The notes beneath the pieces are model-generated. The model was not told where the DNA came from and made no database searches. It saw only the letters and a list, made by a program, of their open reading frames with translations. A stretch of 64,000 nucleotides of DNA from the NCBI RefSeq assembly GCF_902859805.1, contig NZ_CADIKC010000001.1:1054001-1118000 (forward strand). The letters run 5' to 3'. Source of the DNA: Paraburkholderia sediminicola (GTDB lineage Bacteria; Pseudomonadota; Gammaproteobacteria; Burkholderiales; Burkholderiaceae). Positions 15,801-24,506 of this stretch are shown one piece after another (position 1 is the first letter of the stretch; each line of letters opens with the position of its first letter). A program made the translations under genes and the position numbers.

Positions 15801-17492
15801 TTATCCGTGCCGCTTCTTCTTCAACTCGATCGTTTCGAACAACTCATAGTTCTGCGTCGGTGTCTGGTCCGCACCCGGCGCGTGATAGTAGTTCATCGTT
15901 ATCGTGGTCTCGCCACCCGGATGGCCCGGATCGTGGTCGAACACCGCGATACCGTAGCCCGTGCCCGTGTCCCGTTGCGCCGACCACACCGCATCTTCAA
16001 CGGCATCCGCGCTGGCGCGTACAAACGTACCCGCGGTGGTCCCTGTAACCGGACGATTCGGCCGCGTGAAAATACGCGCCTGCGGCAAGCCTGTGCCGAT
16101 ATCCACCCCGTACACGTCGAGCGGCGCGCTCGTGCCGCCACCGCCGAGAATCAGGTGAATCGTGCCGTGACTCGTATCGAACGTCGATGCCCCCGACGAC
16201 ACCGCCGACATCACCGGCCGCGGCTGCAGCGTATCGACTACGCGCCCTGTGGCGATATCGGTGCCCTTGTTGTGATTACAACCACGCACCGGGTAGCTGC
16301 GCTCGTAATCGTGATCATGCCCGCACAGCACCAGATCCACGCCGTAGCGGTCGAACAGCGGCAGCCACGCTTCGCGGATGCCCTTGTCGGAGCCGTTGCC
16401 GGTCTTCGATGAACTCAGCGCGTCCTGATGCATCTGCACGACGATCCAGTCGACTTCGTCGTCTTCCGCCGCGCGGCGCAATGTCTTCTCGAGCCAGCGA
16501 GTCTGCTCGCCCTCGCTATAGCCACGCACATAGAGCGACGTGCCCGGCTGAATCGGCGGATTGCCGGTGCTCGCCACCGGCACCAGGGGAGCCGGGCCGG
16601 CCACGAAGGCAGCCGCATCCTGGTAGACCACGTCGTCCGCATCGAGCGAGATGAACAGCACCGAGCTCACGCGGAAGCTGTACCAGCGTCCCTGGAAGCG
16701 CGTGTGATTCTCAGGCAGCGTGTAGCGCGAGAGATACGAGGCGAGGCCCTGTTCGCCGTTGTGGAATTCAAGCTCGTGGTTGCCCGGACATGGCATCCAC
16801 GGACGGTTCGACGCCGAGGTCTGGCAGTTGTTGCCGAAATCGCGCCACACGTCCGGCTGGTGCGTCGGATTCAGATTGGCGTAGCAGAGATCGCCGTTGA
16901 GCAGGTGGAACAGCGGCTGAAATCGCTCGACGGCCTGAACCGCGAAACGGCTCTGCGGCGACGACAGGACCCAGCCGGTGTTGGGCGTCGCGAGATCGCC
17001 GTAGCTCGTCCAGCGAAACGGCGCGCGGCCGCGGGGCGCCGTGCGGAAGCTCGCGGTGAATGGCTGAGCGGCGTTGCTGGCGTTGTCGGCGCTCACCTCG
17101 TACTCGTAGCTCGTGTCGGCCTTCAGGCCACGTAGACGCGCGTGATAGGTGAACACGACCTCGCCGTTGATGCCATCGGTATAGGTGCTTTGCACGCCGT
17201 GCACCGTCACTCTCGCCCCGCCCCCGCCGCTTAAGCGCACCTGCGGATTGACCGCCGGCGCCGGCGACGCCCATGACACGGTGACCTCGCTCGTCGGATC
17301 GTTGCCCCAGGTCAGGTGGATCTGCTCAGGCGTGCCGTCGGGCGCGCCGTTCGCGGCCCGCGCCGCGGATGCGAGCGTGCCCGCGGCCGTCGCGAGGCTC
17401 GATGCGCCTGCAAACTTCAGAAAGCCACGGCGCGAGACGATGGTAGCGCCCTGATCGGCCGGCGAATCCTTGTCGATTTTCTTGTTTGTCAT
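15801..17492 (-). CDS. Tat-exported purple-acid-phosphatase-like metallophosphoesterase
   Basis: The 563-residue product opens with a Tat signal (SRRGFLKFAGASSLATAAGT). A fibronectin-like purple acid phosphatase N-terminal domain follows (IHLTWGNDPTSEVTVSWASP). The catalytic metallophosphoesterase core has YGDLATP, LLNGDLCYAN, CPGNHELEFH, VQMHQDAL and LCGHDHDYERSYP. These supply the Asp, Asn and His metal ligands of the dinuclear site. It should hydrolyse phosphate esters in the periplasm. It is a single-gene unit with its own terminator. The start at 17492 was chosen because it places the Tat motif about 20 residues in; upstream readings to 17759 add arginine-rich junk. Confidence 0.88.
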   Translation of the reverse strand: MTNKKIDKDSPADQGATIVSRRGFLKFAGASSLATAAGTLASAARAANGAPDGTPEQIHLTWGNDPTSEVTVSWASPAPAVNPQVRLSGGGGARVTVHGVQSTYTDGINGEVVFTYHARLRGLKADTSYEYEVSADNASNAAQPFTASFRTAPRGRAPFRWTSYGDLATPNTGWVLSSPQSRFAVQAVERFQPLFHLLNGDLCYANLNPTHQPDVWRDFGNNCQTSASNRPWMPCPGNHELEFHNGEQGLASYLSRYTLPENHTRFQGRWYSFRVSSVLFISLDADDVVYQDAAAFVAGPAPLVPVASTGNPPIQPGTSLYVRGYSEGEQTRWLEKTLRRAAEDDEVDWIVVQMHQDALSSSKTGNGSDKGIREAWLPLFDRYGVDLVLCGHDHDYERSYPVRGCNHNKGTDIATGRVVDTLQPRPVMSAVSSGASTFDTSHGTIHLILGGGGTSAPLDVYGVDIGTGLPQARIFTRPNRPVTGTTAGTFVRASADAVEDAVWSAQRDTGTGYGIAVFDHDPGHPGGETTITMNYYHAPGADQTPTQNYELFETIELKKKRHG

Positions 17493-17916
17493 ATCGGGTT
17501 TTTGTATGGGGGTGGAAGGTCGGCAACGCGGACGGCGAGCGCACGGCGCGATAGGCGCCACGCGTGCCGTGCCGGACCAGGGTGCGACAGAAGTGACAGG
17601 GCATCCTAGTCGCGAAGCTATGACAGCCCGATGAAATGGCTGGCCCTGGGCGACGCGGCGCAGCCTCTTTCGGGAGAGACTGCACCGCGTCGGCGCAGTA
17701 CATTGCGCCGCGCTACCGCCGTGATCATTCAGTCGATAGACGGTGTAGAAGCCGCCCAATTAACCTCGTAAAAACCCTCGTGGCGGCCCAAACCACCCCA
17801 TTGCGATCGGCCCGTTGGCCGCGCTGAAACCCCTCACTTACCCGGCCCACTCATTAAGGGGCTGCATCCCTCCCCCCGCCGACGTGTAAACTGCTGACTT
17901 TTTTGACTCTGGTGGT
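17493..17916. other. Divergent intergenic region between phosphatase and the stator-like operon
   Basis: The 424 bases contain no convincing gene. They must hold the promoters for both flanking units. Apart from a small GC-rich hairpin (CGGCC, loop CGTT, GGCCG) around 17808-17821, I see no clear operator or repeat. Confidence 0.45.
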
Positions 17917-18681
17917 ATGGTGCAAGCCCCACAGCGCACAGCTTTCAGTGGCCCGGCGCTCATTCGTTTACTTGCTCGCCTGACGGACGTCGATGTTCCC
18001 GAATCCAGCCAGTCGCTTTCGGACCGGCTAAGCCAATGGCTCGGCTGGACCGACGCGATCGCGTTGTCCTCGGCGCTGAGCAACGCTCCGCCTGGCGTCG
18101 CCGCCGGTGCACGCGCCTTCAGCGAGGCTGAAGAGAGCGAGTGCGCCCGCGTGCGCGCGTCGTTGGCGGACGCCATCGCAGGCGATAGCGTGTTTGCCGT
18201 CGCGCGGCGTCGCGGGTCGGCGGCGCAGGCGCTCCCGCATGGCGCCCCGGCGGATGCGCCGGTCGATTATGCGGTTTTTCGTCAGCGCTACCTCTCCTTG
18301 CAGCAGTCGATGGAGACGGGCATCGGCACCCTGCGCGCGCGCCTGCGGGCCATGCTGGCCGCCAGAACGCCCGCCATGGCCCGGCTCGCGGTGGTGGACG
18401 CCGTGATGGAGCGAGCGCTCAGCGAACGTGAGCGGAATCTGCTGGCCGCCGTGCCCGGCTTGCTCAAGGGGCACTTCGAACGTTTGCGCGCGGCGGAGCA
18501 ACAGACGCTGGCCGACGCCGAAGCCTCGGGGGACGCCCCAACAGGCGAACCCGTCCCACCCGCCACACCCGGCGCATGGCTGAACACGTTCCGCAAGGAT
18601 ATGCAGAGCGTGTTGCTGGCCGAACTGGATGTTCGTTTACAACCGGTCGAGGGGCTGCTCGCCGCCCTTCGCACCTGCTAA
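17917..18681 (+). CDS. DUF3348-family protein, first gene of the stator-like operon
   Basis: The 254-residue soluble protein is rich in Ala and Arg, predicted helical, and has no signal or membrane segment. Family wording includes GPALIRLLARLTDVDVPES, then QSLSDRLSQWLGWTDAIALS, and VDYAVFRQRYLSLQQSMETG. The C-terminal half (FRKDMQSVLLAELDVRLQPV) looks like an assembly or coiled-coil region. It is 10 bases upstream of the DUF802 gene and clearly co-transcribed. Function is not known; a cytoplasmic partner of the membrane motor-like complex is the simplest inference. Confidence 0.75.
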   Translation: MVQAPQRTAFSGPALIRLLARLTDVDVPESSQSLSDRLSQWLGWTDAIALSSALSNAPPGVAAGARAFSEAEESECARVRASLADAIAGDSVFAVARRRGSAAQALPHGAPADAPVDYAVFRQRYLSLQQSMETGIGTLRARLRAMLAARTPAMARLAVVDAVMERALSERERNLLAAVPGLLKGHFERLRAAEQQTLADAEASGDAPTGEPVPPATPGAWLNTFRKDMQSVLLAELDVRLQPVEGLLAALRTC

Positions 18682-18691
18682 CTGGGACACT

Positions 18692-21307
18692 ATGTCCAGA
18701 TATCTCAATCTCGTTGTTTTTCTGGTCGGTCTGGCCGCGGTGTGCTGGATCGGTGGCGGCTACGTCGGTTCGAATGTGCTGGCTTTGGCGGTCACCCTGT
18801 TGATCGGCGCCTGCTACCTCGCAGGCGCGCTCGAGCTGCGGCGCTACAGCCAGGCCACGTCCACGCTGGCGCGTGCGGTTGCGGACCTGTCCGGACCGCC
18901 GGCCAGCCTGGGCGCCTGGCTCGGACCCTTGCATCCCAGCCTGCGCAATGCGGTGCGCCTGCGCGTCGAAGGCGAGCGCGTGGCGTTGCCGGGCCCGGCG
19001 CTGACGCCGTATCTGGTCGGCTTGCTCGTGTTGCTGGGCATGCTCGGCACGCTTCTCGGCATGGTGGCGACCCTGCGCGGCACCGGCATGGCGCTGGAAA
19101 GCGCGACAGACCTTCAGGCTATCCGCGATTCGCTCGGCGCGCCGGTCAAGGGACTGGGCTTCGCGTTCGGCACCTCGATCGCCGGCGTGGCCACATCCGC
19201 GATGCTGGGACTGCTTTCGGCGTTGTGCCGGCGCGAACGGATCGATGCCGCGCAGATGCTCGACGTGAAGATCGCGACGACCTTGCGCATCTACTCGCAG
19301 ACCCATCAGCGCGAGGAAAGCTTCAAGCTGCTGCAGCGGCAAGCCGAGGTGATGCCCACGCTGGTCGATCGTCTGCAGGCGATGATGACCGCCATCGAAC
19401 AACAGAGCCTCGCCTTGAACGAGCGGCAACTCGCCAGCCAGGACGCGTTCCACGGCAGGGCCGAGGCCACCTATACGCGCCTTGCTGCGTCTGTTGAGCA
19501 GTCGTTGAAGGAGAGCGTCGCCGAAAGCACCCGCGCCGCCAGCGCAGCGCTGCAGCCGGTCATGGCGGCCACGCTGGCAGGTCTCGCGCGCGAGACAGCC
19601 GCGATGCACGACTCCGTCACACACGCCGTGCAGCAGCAGTTGGATGGACTCTCGACTGGCTTCGAGGCAACCACTTCCACCGTCGCGGGCATCTGGAACA
19701 AGGCGCTCGAGGGGCAGCAGCGATCGAACGAGGCTCTTACGCAGCAGTTGGGCACGTCGCTGGAGCGATTCACCGAGACTTTCGAGCAACGCTCGGCCGG
19801 CCTGCTGGAAGGCGTCTCAGCGCGCCTCGAGGCAACCGCGGGCAACGTGTCGACAGCGTGGAACGAGGCGCTGTCACGGCAAGAACAGGTCGGCGAGAAA
19901 CTGGCGGGACACAATCAGCAAGCTTTGGCAGCGGCCGCTGCAACTTTCGAGCAGCACTCGGCGTCACTGCTAAGCGCCGTGGGCCAATCGCATACGGACT
20001 TGCAGACGGAATTGGCCTCGCGAGACCAGCAACGATTGGCAGCCTGGACCGAGACGCTCGGTTCGATGGCCGCTACGTTGAACAAGGAATGGGAGCAAGC
20101 CGGCACGCTTAGCGCGAGCCGACAGCAGGAGATCTGCGACGTGCTGGCGCAAACCGCGCGCGACATCTCCGCTCAAACTCAGGCACACGCAAGCAGCACG
20201 ATCGCAGAGATCGACCGGCTCGTGCAAGCGGCGGCGGATGCCCCCAAGGCCGCCGCAAGCCTGCAGGCAGAACTCGCCGCGCGAGATCAGCAGCGACTGG
20301 AGGCCTGGACCGCGGCACTCGGTTCGATGGCCGCTACGTTGAACAAGGAATGGGAGCAAGCCGGCACGCTCAGCGCGAGCCGCCAGCAGGAGATCTGCGA
20401 CGTGCTGGCACAAACCGCGCGTGACATCTCGACCCAGACGCAAGCACACGCAAGCAGCACGATCGCCGAGATCGACCGGCTCGTGCAAGTGGCTGCGGAT
20501 GCCCCCAAGGCCGCCGCAAACCTGCAGGCAGAACTCGCCGCACGGGACCAGCAGCGGCTGGCCGCATGGACCGAGACACTCGGCTCCATGGCCGCTACGC
20601 TCAGCAAGGAATGGGAGCAGGTTGGCACGCGCAGCGCGAGCCGCCAGCAGGAGATCTGCGACACGCTGGCACAAACCGCACGCGACATCTCCGCTCAAAC
20701 ACAGGCGCACGCGAGCAGCACAATCGCCGAGATCGGCCAGCTTGTGCAAGCCGCGTCGGAAGCGCCCAAGGCCGCGGCGGAAGTTGTCGCCGAATTGCGT
20801 CAGAAGCTCTCCGACAGCATGGTCCGCGACACCGCGATGCTGGACGAACGCAGCCGCCTGCTGGCAACGCTGGAAACCCTGCTCGATGCCGTCAACCATG
20901 CATCGACCGAACAGCGCACGGCCGTCGACGCGCTCGTCGCCACGTCGGCAGATCTGCTGGATCGTGTCAGCACCCGTTTCACCGACAAGGTCGAACTCGA
21001 AACCGGCAAGCTGGGCGCGGTGGCCGCACAGGTCACCGGCAGCGCCGTCGAAGTGGCGAGCCTCGGCGAAGCGTTCGGCGCGGCCGTTCAGGTGTTCGGC
21101 GAATCGAACACTACGCTCGTCGCGCATCTGCAGCGTATCGAAGCCGCGTTGGACAAGTCCCTCGCGCGCAGCGACGAGCAACTGGCCTATTACGTTGCCC
21201 AGGCGCGAGAAGTCATCGACCTGAGCATGATGTCGCAGAAGCAGATCGTCGAAGACTTGCAGCACCTCGCCGGCAAGCGGGCGTCCGTCGGAGCTGAAGC
21301 GGCATGA
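18692..21307 (+). CDS. DUF802-family MotA/ExbB/ZorA-like membrane protein with very long repeat-bearing tail
   Basis: The 871-residue product has four predicted membrane segments at about residues 5-25, 28-48, 106-128 and 152-177. The last two read PYLVGLLVLLGMLGTLLGMV and GLGFAFGTSIAGVATSAMLG. They match the pattern of helices 3 and 4 in MotA/TolQ/ExbB-type stators. The remaining ~690 residues are predicted cytoplasmic coiled coil, including three 87-residue tandem repeats (437-697). A long intracellular tail on a MotA-like subunit is the layout of ZorA in Zorya systems. The start at 18692 sits directly at the first membrane segment; a longer reading to 18629 overlaps the previous gene. Its stop overlaps the OmpA-type gene as ATGA. 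Confidence 0.8.
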   Translation: MSRYLNLVVFLVGLAAVCWIGGGYVGSNVLALAVTLLIGACYLAGALELRRYSQATSTLARAVADLSGPPASLGAWLGPLHPSLRNAVRLRVEGERVALPGPALTPYLVGLLVLLGMLGTLLGMVATLRGTGMALESATDLQAIRDSLGAPVKGLGFAFGTSIAGVATSAMLGLLSALCRRERIDAAQMLDVKIATTLRIYSQTHQREESFKLLQRQAEVMPTLVDRLQAMMTAIEQQSLALNERQLASQDAFHGRAEATYTRLAASVEQSLKESVAESTRAASAALQPVMAATLAGLARETAAMHDSVTHAVQQQLDGLSTGFEATTSTVAGIWNKALEGQQRSNEALTQQLGTSLERFTETFEQRSAGLLEGVSARLEATAGNVSTAWNEALSRQEQVGEKLAGHNQQALAAAAATFEQHSASLLSAVGQSHTDLQTELASRDQQRLAAWTETLGSMAATLNKEWEQAGTLSASRQQEICDVLAQTARDISAQTQAHASSTIAEIDRLVQAAADAPKAAASLQAELAARDQQRLEAWTAALGSMAATLNKEWEQAGTLSASRQQEICDVLAQTARDISTQTQAHASSTIAEIDRLVQVAADAPKAAANLQAELAARDQQRLAAWTETLGSMAATLSKEWEQVGTRSASRQQEICDTLAQTARDISAQTQAHASSTIAEIGQLVQAASEAPKAAAEVVAELRQKLSDSMVRDTAMLDERSRLLATLETLLDAVNHASTEQRTAVDALVATSADLLDRVSTRFTDKVELETGKLGAVAAQVTGSAVEVASLGEAFGAAVQVFGESNTTLVAHLQRIEAALDKSLARSDEQLAYYVAQAREVIDLSMMSQKQIVEDLQHLAGKRASVGAEAA
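20000..20782 (+). repeat. Three tandem 261-bp in-frame repeats within the DUF802 gene
   Basis: Units lie at 20000-20260, 20261-20521 and 20522-20782 with no bases between. Each encodes 87 residues starting LQ(A/T)ELA and containing LGSMAATL, RQQEICD and QTQAHASSTIAEI. They are nearly identical at both protein and DNA level, so copy number could change by recombination and alter the length of the tail. Confidence 0.93.
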
Positions 21308-21951
21308 GCGAGGAAATCGATGGCGGCGTAGAGACCACGGCGCCCATCTGGCCCGTCTTCGGCGACCTGATGTCGGTGTTGCTGGGCGCGTTCGTGCTGA
21401 TCCTGGTGGGTGTCATCGGTGTGCAACTGGAACTCTCGACCAGGTTGGAGCAGGAGGTCAAGCAGCGTCAGATGGAAACGCAGCGCCGCAAGACCCTGGA
21501 GCAGGCGCTGGCGGGACCGCTCGCAGCGGGCCGAGTCACGCTGGTCAACGGACGCATCGGCATCAATGGCAACGTGCTGTTCGCACTGAACTCCGATCAG
21601 TTGCAGCCCGAAGGCCGGGACGTCCTGAAGAGTCTGGCGGGGCCGCTGTCCGCTTACCTCCGGACCAATGACCAGATCCTGATGGTGAGCGGCTTTACCG
21701 ATGACCGGCAGGTGCGGGAAGCCAACCGTCGCTTTGCCGACAATTGGGAGCTCTCGGCCCAGCGCGCGCTGACGGTGACCCGTGCATTGATCGATGCAGG
21801 CGTTCCCGCCTCGTCCGTATTCGCGGCCGCGTTCGGCTCGCAGCAGCCCGTCAGCACGAATGCCGACGACCAGGGCCGGGCGAAAAACCGGCGCGTGGAA
21901 ATAGCACCGGTTCCGAGGCCTTCGAGCGCAACGGTGAAGCCACGTGAGTAG
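21304..21951 (+). CDS. OmpA/MotB/ZorB-like peptidoglycan-anchored stator partner
   Basis: The 215-residue product has a short N-terminus and one membrane helix (about 18-40, DLMSVLLGAFVLILVGVIGV) that starts with Asp21. MotB and ZorB carry their proton-path Asp in the same position. A charged linker and an OmpA-type peptidoglycan-binding domain follow (ALNSDQLQPEGRDVL, MVSGFTDDRQ, NWELSAQRALTV, KNRRVEIAP). The NWELSxxRA wording is closer to MotB and ZorB than to porin-type OmpA. It overlaps the DUF802 stop by four bases, consistent with a fixed-ratio complex. It should sit in the inner membrane and grip the cell wall. Confidence 0.85.
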   Translation: MSEEIDGGVETTAPIWPVFGDLMSVLLGAFVLILVGVIGVQLELSTRLEQEVKQRQMETQRRKTLEQALAGPLAAGRVTLVNGRIGINGNVLFALNSDQLQPEGRDVLKSLAGPLSAYLRTNDQILMVSGFTDDRQVREANRRFADNWELSAQRALTVTRALIDAGVPASSVFAAAFGSQQPVSTNADDQGRAKNRRVEIAPVPRPSSATVKPRE

Positions 21952-22627
21952 TGTGAGTCATACGAGTAGTGGCGCTAGCGAGGTGACAGGCGCCGCCCGG
22001 GCAACGCTCGACGCATGGCGCGAGCGCGGCGCCGATCGCATGGATCCCATCCGCTTTCATCTCATCGAGGCGCTGGATCGGCGGGCAGCCGGTCATAGCG
22101 GTGAGGCGCGGCGTCTCCTGGATGAGAGGCTCTCCAAACTGATCGAGGCGTATGCCGTTGATCTCGAGCGCGTTGCGTCCAAGGCTGGCGATGCCGACAC
22201 CAGGGCATCCGAGGGCGAGCCCGCTCGCGGAGCGCTGGCCGGACTGATCGACTACATCGCCAGTCATGTGCCTGCAGACGGTGACGGCCTCACAGCAGGT
22301 AGCGCGACGCCTCGGCGATCGTCTTATCCGGAGCTGGAGGCGCTCGACTACTTCAGGGAAACCTGGTCCAAGGTCCGCTCCGAGAAACAGTTGCGCCAAT
22401 CGCTGAAGAAGGCGCCGGGCAATGCCGGCCCGCTCAATTCAAGCAGCCTTGTGCATCGATCGCTCTCGCTGATGCGAGAGTTGTCGCCGGGGTATCTCCA
22501 GCAGTTCCTGTCGTACGTCGACGCCTTGTCGTGGATGGAGCAGATGAACGGCGGGAGTGCCTTGCCGGCTAAAGACGCGCCTCGCGCCACAAGCGCCAAA
22601 AAGAATACCAGGGGCAAATCGCGTTAG
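21944..22627 (+). CDS. DUF2894-family protein, last gene of the stator-like operon
   Basis: The 227-residue soluble protein starts with GTG at 21944, overlapping the previous stop by eight bases (another GTG lies at 21953). Conserved wording includes LDAWRERGADRMDPIRFHLI, then EALDRRAAGHSGEARRLLDE, and the C-terminal ELEALDYFRETWSKVRSEKQ. The tail (NTRGKSR) is basic. No signal or membrane segment is visible. Function is unknown. Its constant position beside DUF802 and OmpA genes suggests a cytoplasmic accessory of that complex. Confidence 0.75.
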   Translation: MSSVSHTSSGASEVTGAARATLDAWRERGADRMDPIRFHLIEALDRRAAGHSGEARRLLDERLSKLIEAYAVDLERVASKAGDADTRASEGEPARGALAGLIDYIASHVPADGDGLTAGSATPRRSSYPELEALDYFRETWSKVRSEKQLRQSLKKAPGNAGPLNSSSLVHRSLSLMRELSPGYLQQFLSYVDALSWMEQMNGGSALPAKDAPRATSAKKNTRGKSR

Positions 22628-22777
22628 CGCGAGGGCAGATCCGTCTAGCCCCTGGACCATCACAATCCAGCCAAAAGCAATCCTCCGGTTTGCGCCGCTT
22701 TAACATCCGAAATCGCAATTTAGAAGACAAGCTCTACTTGCGATAATCAGATTGTACTGGCTGGTTAAAATCTGAAA

Positions 22778-23071
22778 ATGTTCGAATCCCCGCTGTCTGA
22801 TGAAGATTGGCAACGCATTGCCCACCTGTTCCACCACGACACTACACCCAGAGTTGGCCGACCACGGCGAGATCCTCGCGAGATCGTCAACGCCATACTG
22901 TGGATCGTTCGCAATAACGAAAAGTGGCAACGTCTCCCCGCAAGCTTTCCGCCATCGCAAACCTGCTATATCAAATGGCTGGAGTGGCGACGCGCCGGCA
23001 TGATGTCAAAGGTGTTCGCCGAACTTGGCATGAGCGAGCAGTTGGAGTGTTCAAACGGCACGCGATGTTGA
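22778..23071 (+). pseudogene. IS5-family (IS402-like) transposase remnant, N-terminal DUF4096 part only
   Basis: The 97-residue frame begins FESPLSDEDWQRIAHLF and has GRPRRDPREIVNAILWIVRN and WQRLPASFPPSQTCY. This is the helix-turn-helix part of IS5/IS402 transposases. The catalytic DDE half is missing; after GMSEQ the sequence turns into an unrelated tail. No inverted ends or target duplication were found. Solo copies of this domain are common in Burkholderiales, so a domesticated small DNA-binding protein is possible. Confidence 0.65.
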
Positions 23072-23146
23072 AGTGGTGAAGCAGGACAGGAAGAATCGCG
23101 ACATCGCGAATCACATCTATCCGCAGGTTGCGCGGGTCGACACACG

Positions 23147-24019
23147 TCACGCCCGATCCGCTGTCCACTTCACGAACGCTGCACCGACCTCCCGCAAGAC
23201 GGCCTCCCGTGCGGACATGTCAAGCGCGGGCGCATCGTAATAGGCTGCGATCAAAAGCGGTGCGCGTCCGGGCGGGCGAACAATCGCATAGTCGTTGGTT
23301 TCTTCTTCCACGCTGGTTCCAGGCCGGTCACCCGCAATCCAGTCAGGCGGTAACGCTGCGCGGAGCCGGTTCAAACCCGGCTTGCAGGCAATCATCCACT
23401 TTTCCAGCTGCGTACGCGATTGGGGACTCAGAACATTTCCCAGGAGAATTTTTCTCGCCGAGTTAGCGATCGATCGAGGCGTAGTGGTATCGAGCACACC
23501 GCTATATTTGTTCGACTCGGGTTCGTACCGATCGGAACGCGTCACGGTATCGCCGAGACCGCGAACGAATTGAGTCAAAGCAGCGGGACCACCGGCGCTT
23601 CTCATCAACAACACGGCTGCCGTGTTGTCGCTCACTTCGACAATCGCCTGGCACAGTGCGCCGACCGACATCGCACCTTCTGCAACGTGTGCCTTCGTCA
23701 CGGGCGACGTAAAGATCAGATCCTTCTCGGTGTACTTCACAAGACGGGCAAGATCTTCCTTGCCGGCATCGACGCGCGACAACACCTGCGCGGCAAGCAG
23801 TCCCTTAAACGTGCTGCACATCAGAAAGCGCTCGTCAGCGCGATGAGCCAAGGTTCGCCCCGAACCGGTATCGATAGCGAATACGCCAAGGCGTCCACCA
23901 TGGCGGCGTTCGATGTCGGCTAAAGGAGGTGCGTTTGCGGCTAGTGTGGGAGTAATGCGAAGACTCAGGAGCAGCGGCAGCCCGAGTGTCAGGGTCCTGC
24001 GTGTCGCAGAGATGGTCAA
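23147..24019 (-). CDS. Class A beta-lactamase (PenA-like) with altered KTG motif
   Basis: The 290-residue product has a signal peptide (TLTLGLPLLLSLRITPTLAA) and class A motifs: MCSTFK with nucleophile Ser69 and Lys72 (sequence numbering), SDN at 130-132, and YEPESN with Glu166. The third active-site box, normally KTG, reads RPG (232-234, context GDRPGT). The Lys-to-Arg change is known in some enzymes; Pro in the middle position is unusual. Cys68 before the serine recalls PenA. The start is TTG at 24019, supported by TGAGGA seven bases upstream. No penR-type regulator is adjacent. It is exported, and activity on penicillins or cephalosporins is likely but may be reduced. Confidence 0.88.
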   Translation of the reverse strand: MTISATRRTLTLGLPLLLSLRITPTLAANAPPLADIERRHGGRLGVFAIDTGSGRTLAHRADERFLMCSTFKGLLAAQVLSRVDAGKEDLARLVKYTEKDLIFTSPVTKAHVAEGAMSVGALCQAIVEVSDNTAAVLLMRSAGGPAALTQFVRGLGDTVTRSDRYEPESNKYSGVLDTTTPRSIANSARKILLGNVLSPQSRTQLEKWMIACKPGLNRLRAALPPDWIAGDRPGTSVEEETNDYAIVRPPGRAPLLIAAYYDAPALDMSAREAVLREVGAAFVKWTADRA

Positions 24020-24100
24020 GGAATTGTCCTCAAATCAATTCGCTCACAACAAGCACGCGACGGATGGCAACGATCAGGCACATCACGTCCTGGCTCACCA

Positions 24101-24135
24101 TAAAAAACGGGCCAGTCCTAGGTAGGACTGGCCCG
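24101..24135 (-). terminator. Rho-independent terminator after the 74-aa gene
   Basis: A perfect 13-bp stem (CGGGCCAGTCCTA and its complement, loop GG) is followed on the minus strand by TTTTTTA. It lies 16 bases beyond the stop at 24151, insulating the small gene from the beta-lactamase gene. Confidence 0.9.
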
Positions 24136-24150
24136 CTCACAGCGCAAAAA

Positions 24151-24375
24151 TCACGTCTGAGGATTCGTACCGTCTGCAGCCTGAGCATTGTCGGCGTCGT
24201 CCTGCTTCTCGCCGTCTTTCTTCTCGACCAACCCCTCCAATGCACCGGCGCCTTCAAAGCCGGCAATCGCTGCAACGCCTTTCGTTAGCAAACCTGCATC
24301 CGGATCGACTTTTTCCGCTGCTTCAACGGCCGCCACTGCACCAGCGATCTTGCCTACTTCGTCCAAGAGTCCCAT
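24151..24375 (-). CDS. Small hypothetical protein (74 aa)
   Basis: The product is Ala/Gly/Asp-rich: GLLDEVGKIAGAVAAVEAAE near the start, FEGAGALEGLVEKK in the middle, and a highly acidic tail. It is not clearly a membrane protein; the first part could form an amphipathic helix. GGAGGG is well placed before the ATG and a strong terminator follows, so it is an expressed single-gene unit. I do not recognise the family. Confidence 0.7.
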   Translation of the reverse strand: MGLLDEVGKIAGAVAAVEAAEKVDPDAGLLTKGVAAIAGFEGAGALEGLVEKKDGEKQDDADNAQAADGTNPQT

Positions 24376-24506
24376 TTCGCCCTCCGCGAGAAAAAGTGAA
24401 ATGCCATCCTCTCACGAACTCAGCGCCTTGTCGCCAAATGTAAAATTGACTTACCAGTTTGCCGTCAATCCGAAATGACATTGAAAGAAATGCCGGCTCC
24501 GTACGC

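Noticed and set aside
19970..21265. 431-codon minus-strand frame opposite the DUF802 gene
   Set aside because: It mirrors the tandem repeats of the real gene and has no independent support.
17917..22627. Calling the stator-like operon a Zorya defence system outright
   Set aside because: There are no ZorC, ZorD or ZorE helicase/nuclease genes next to it; only the membrane pair is similar in layout.
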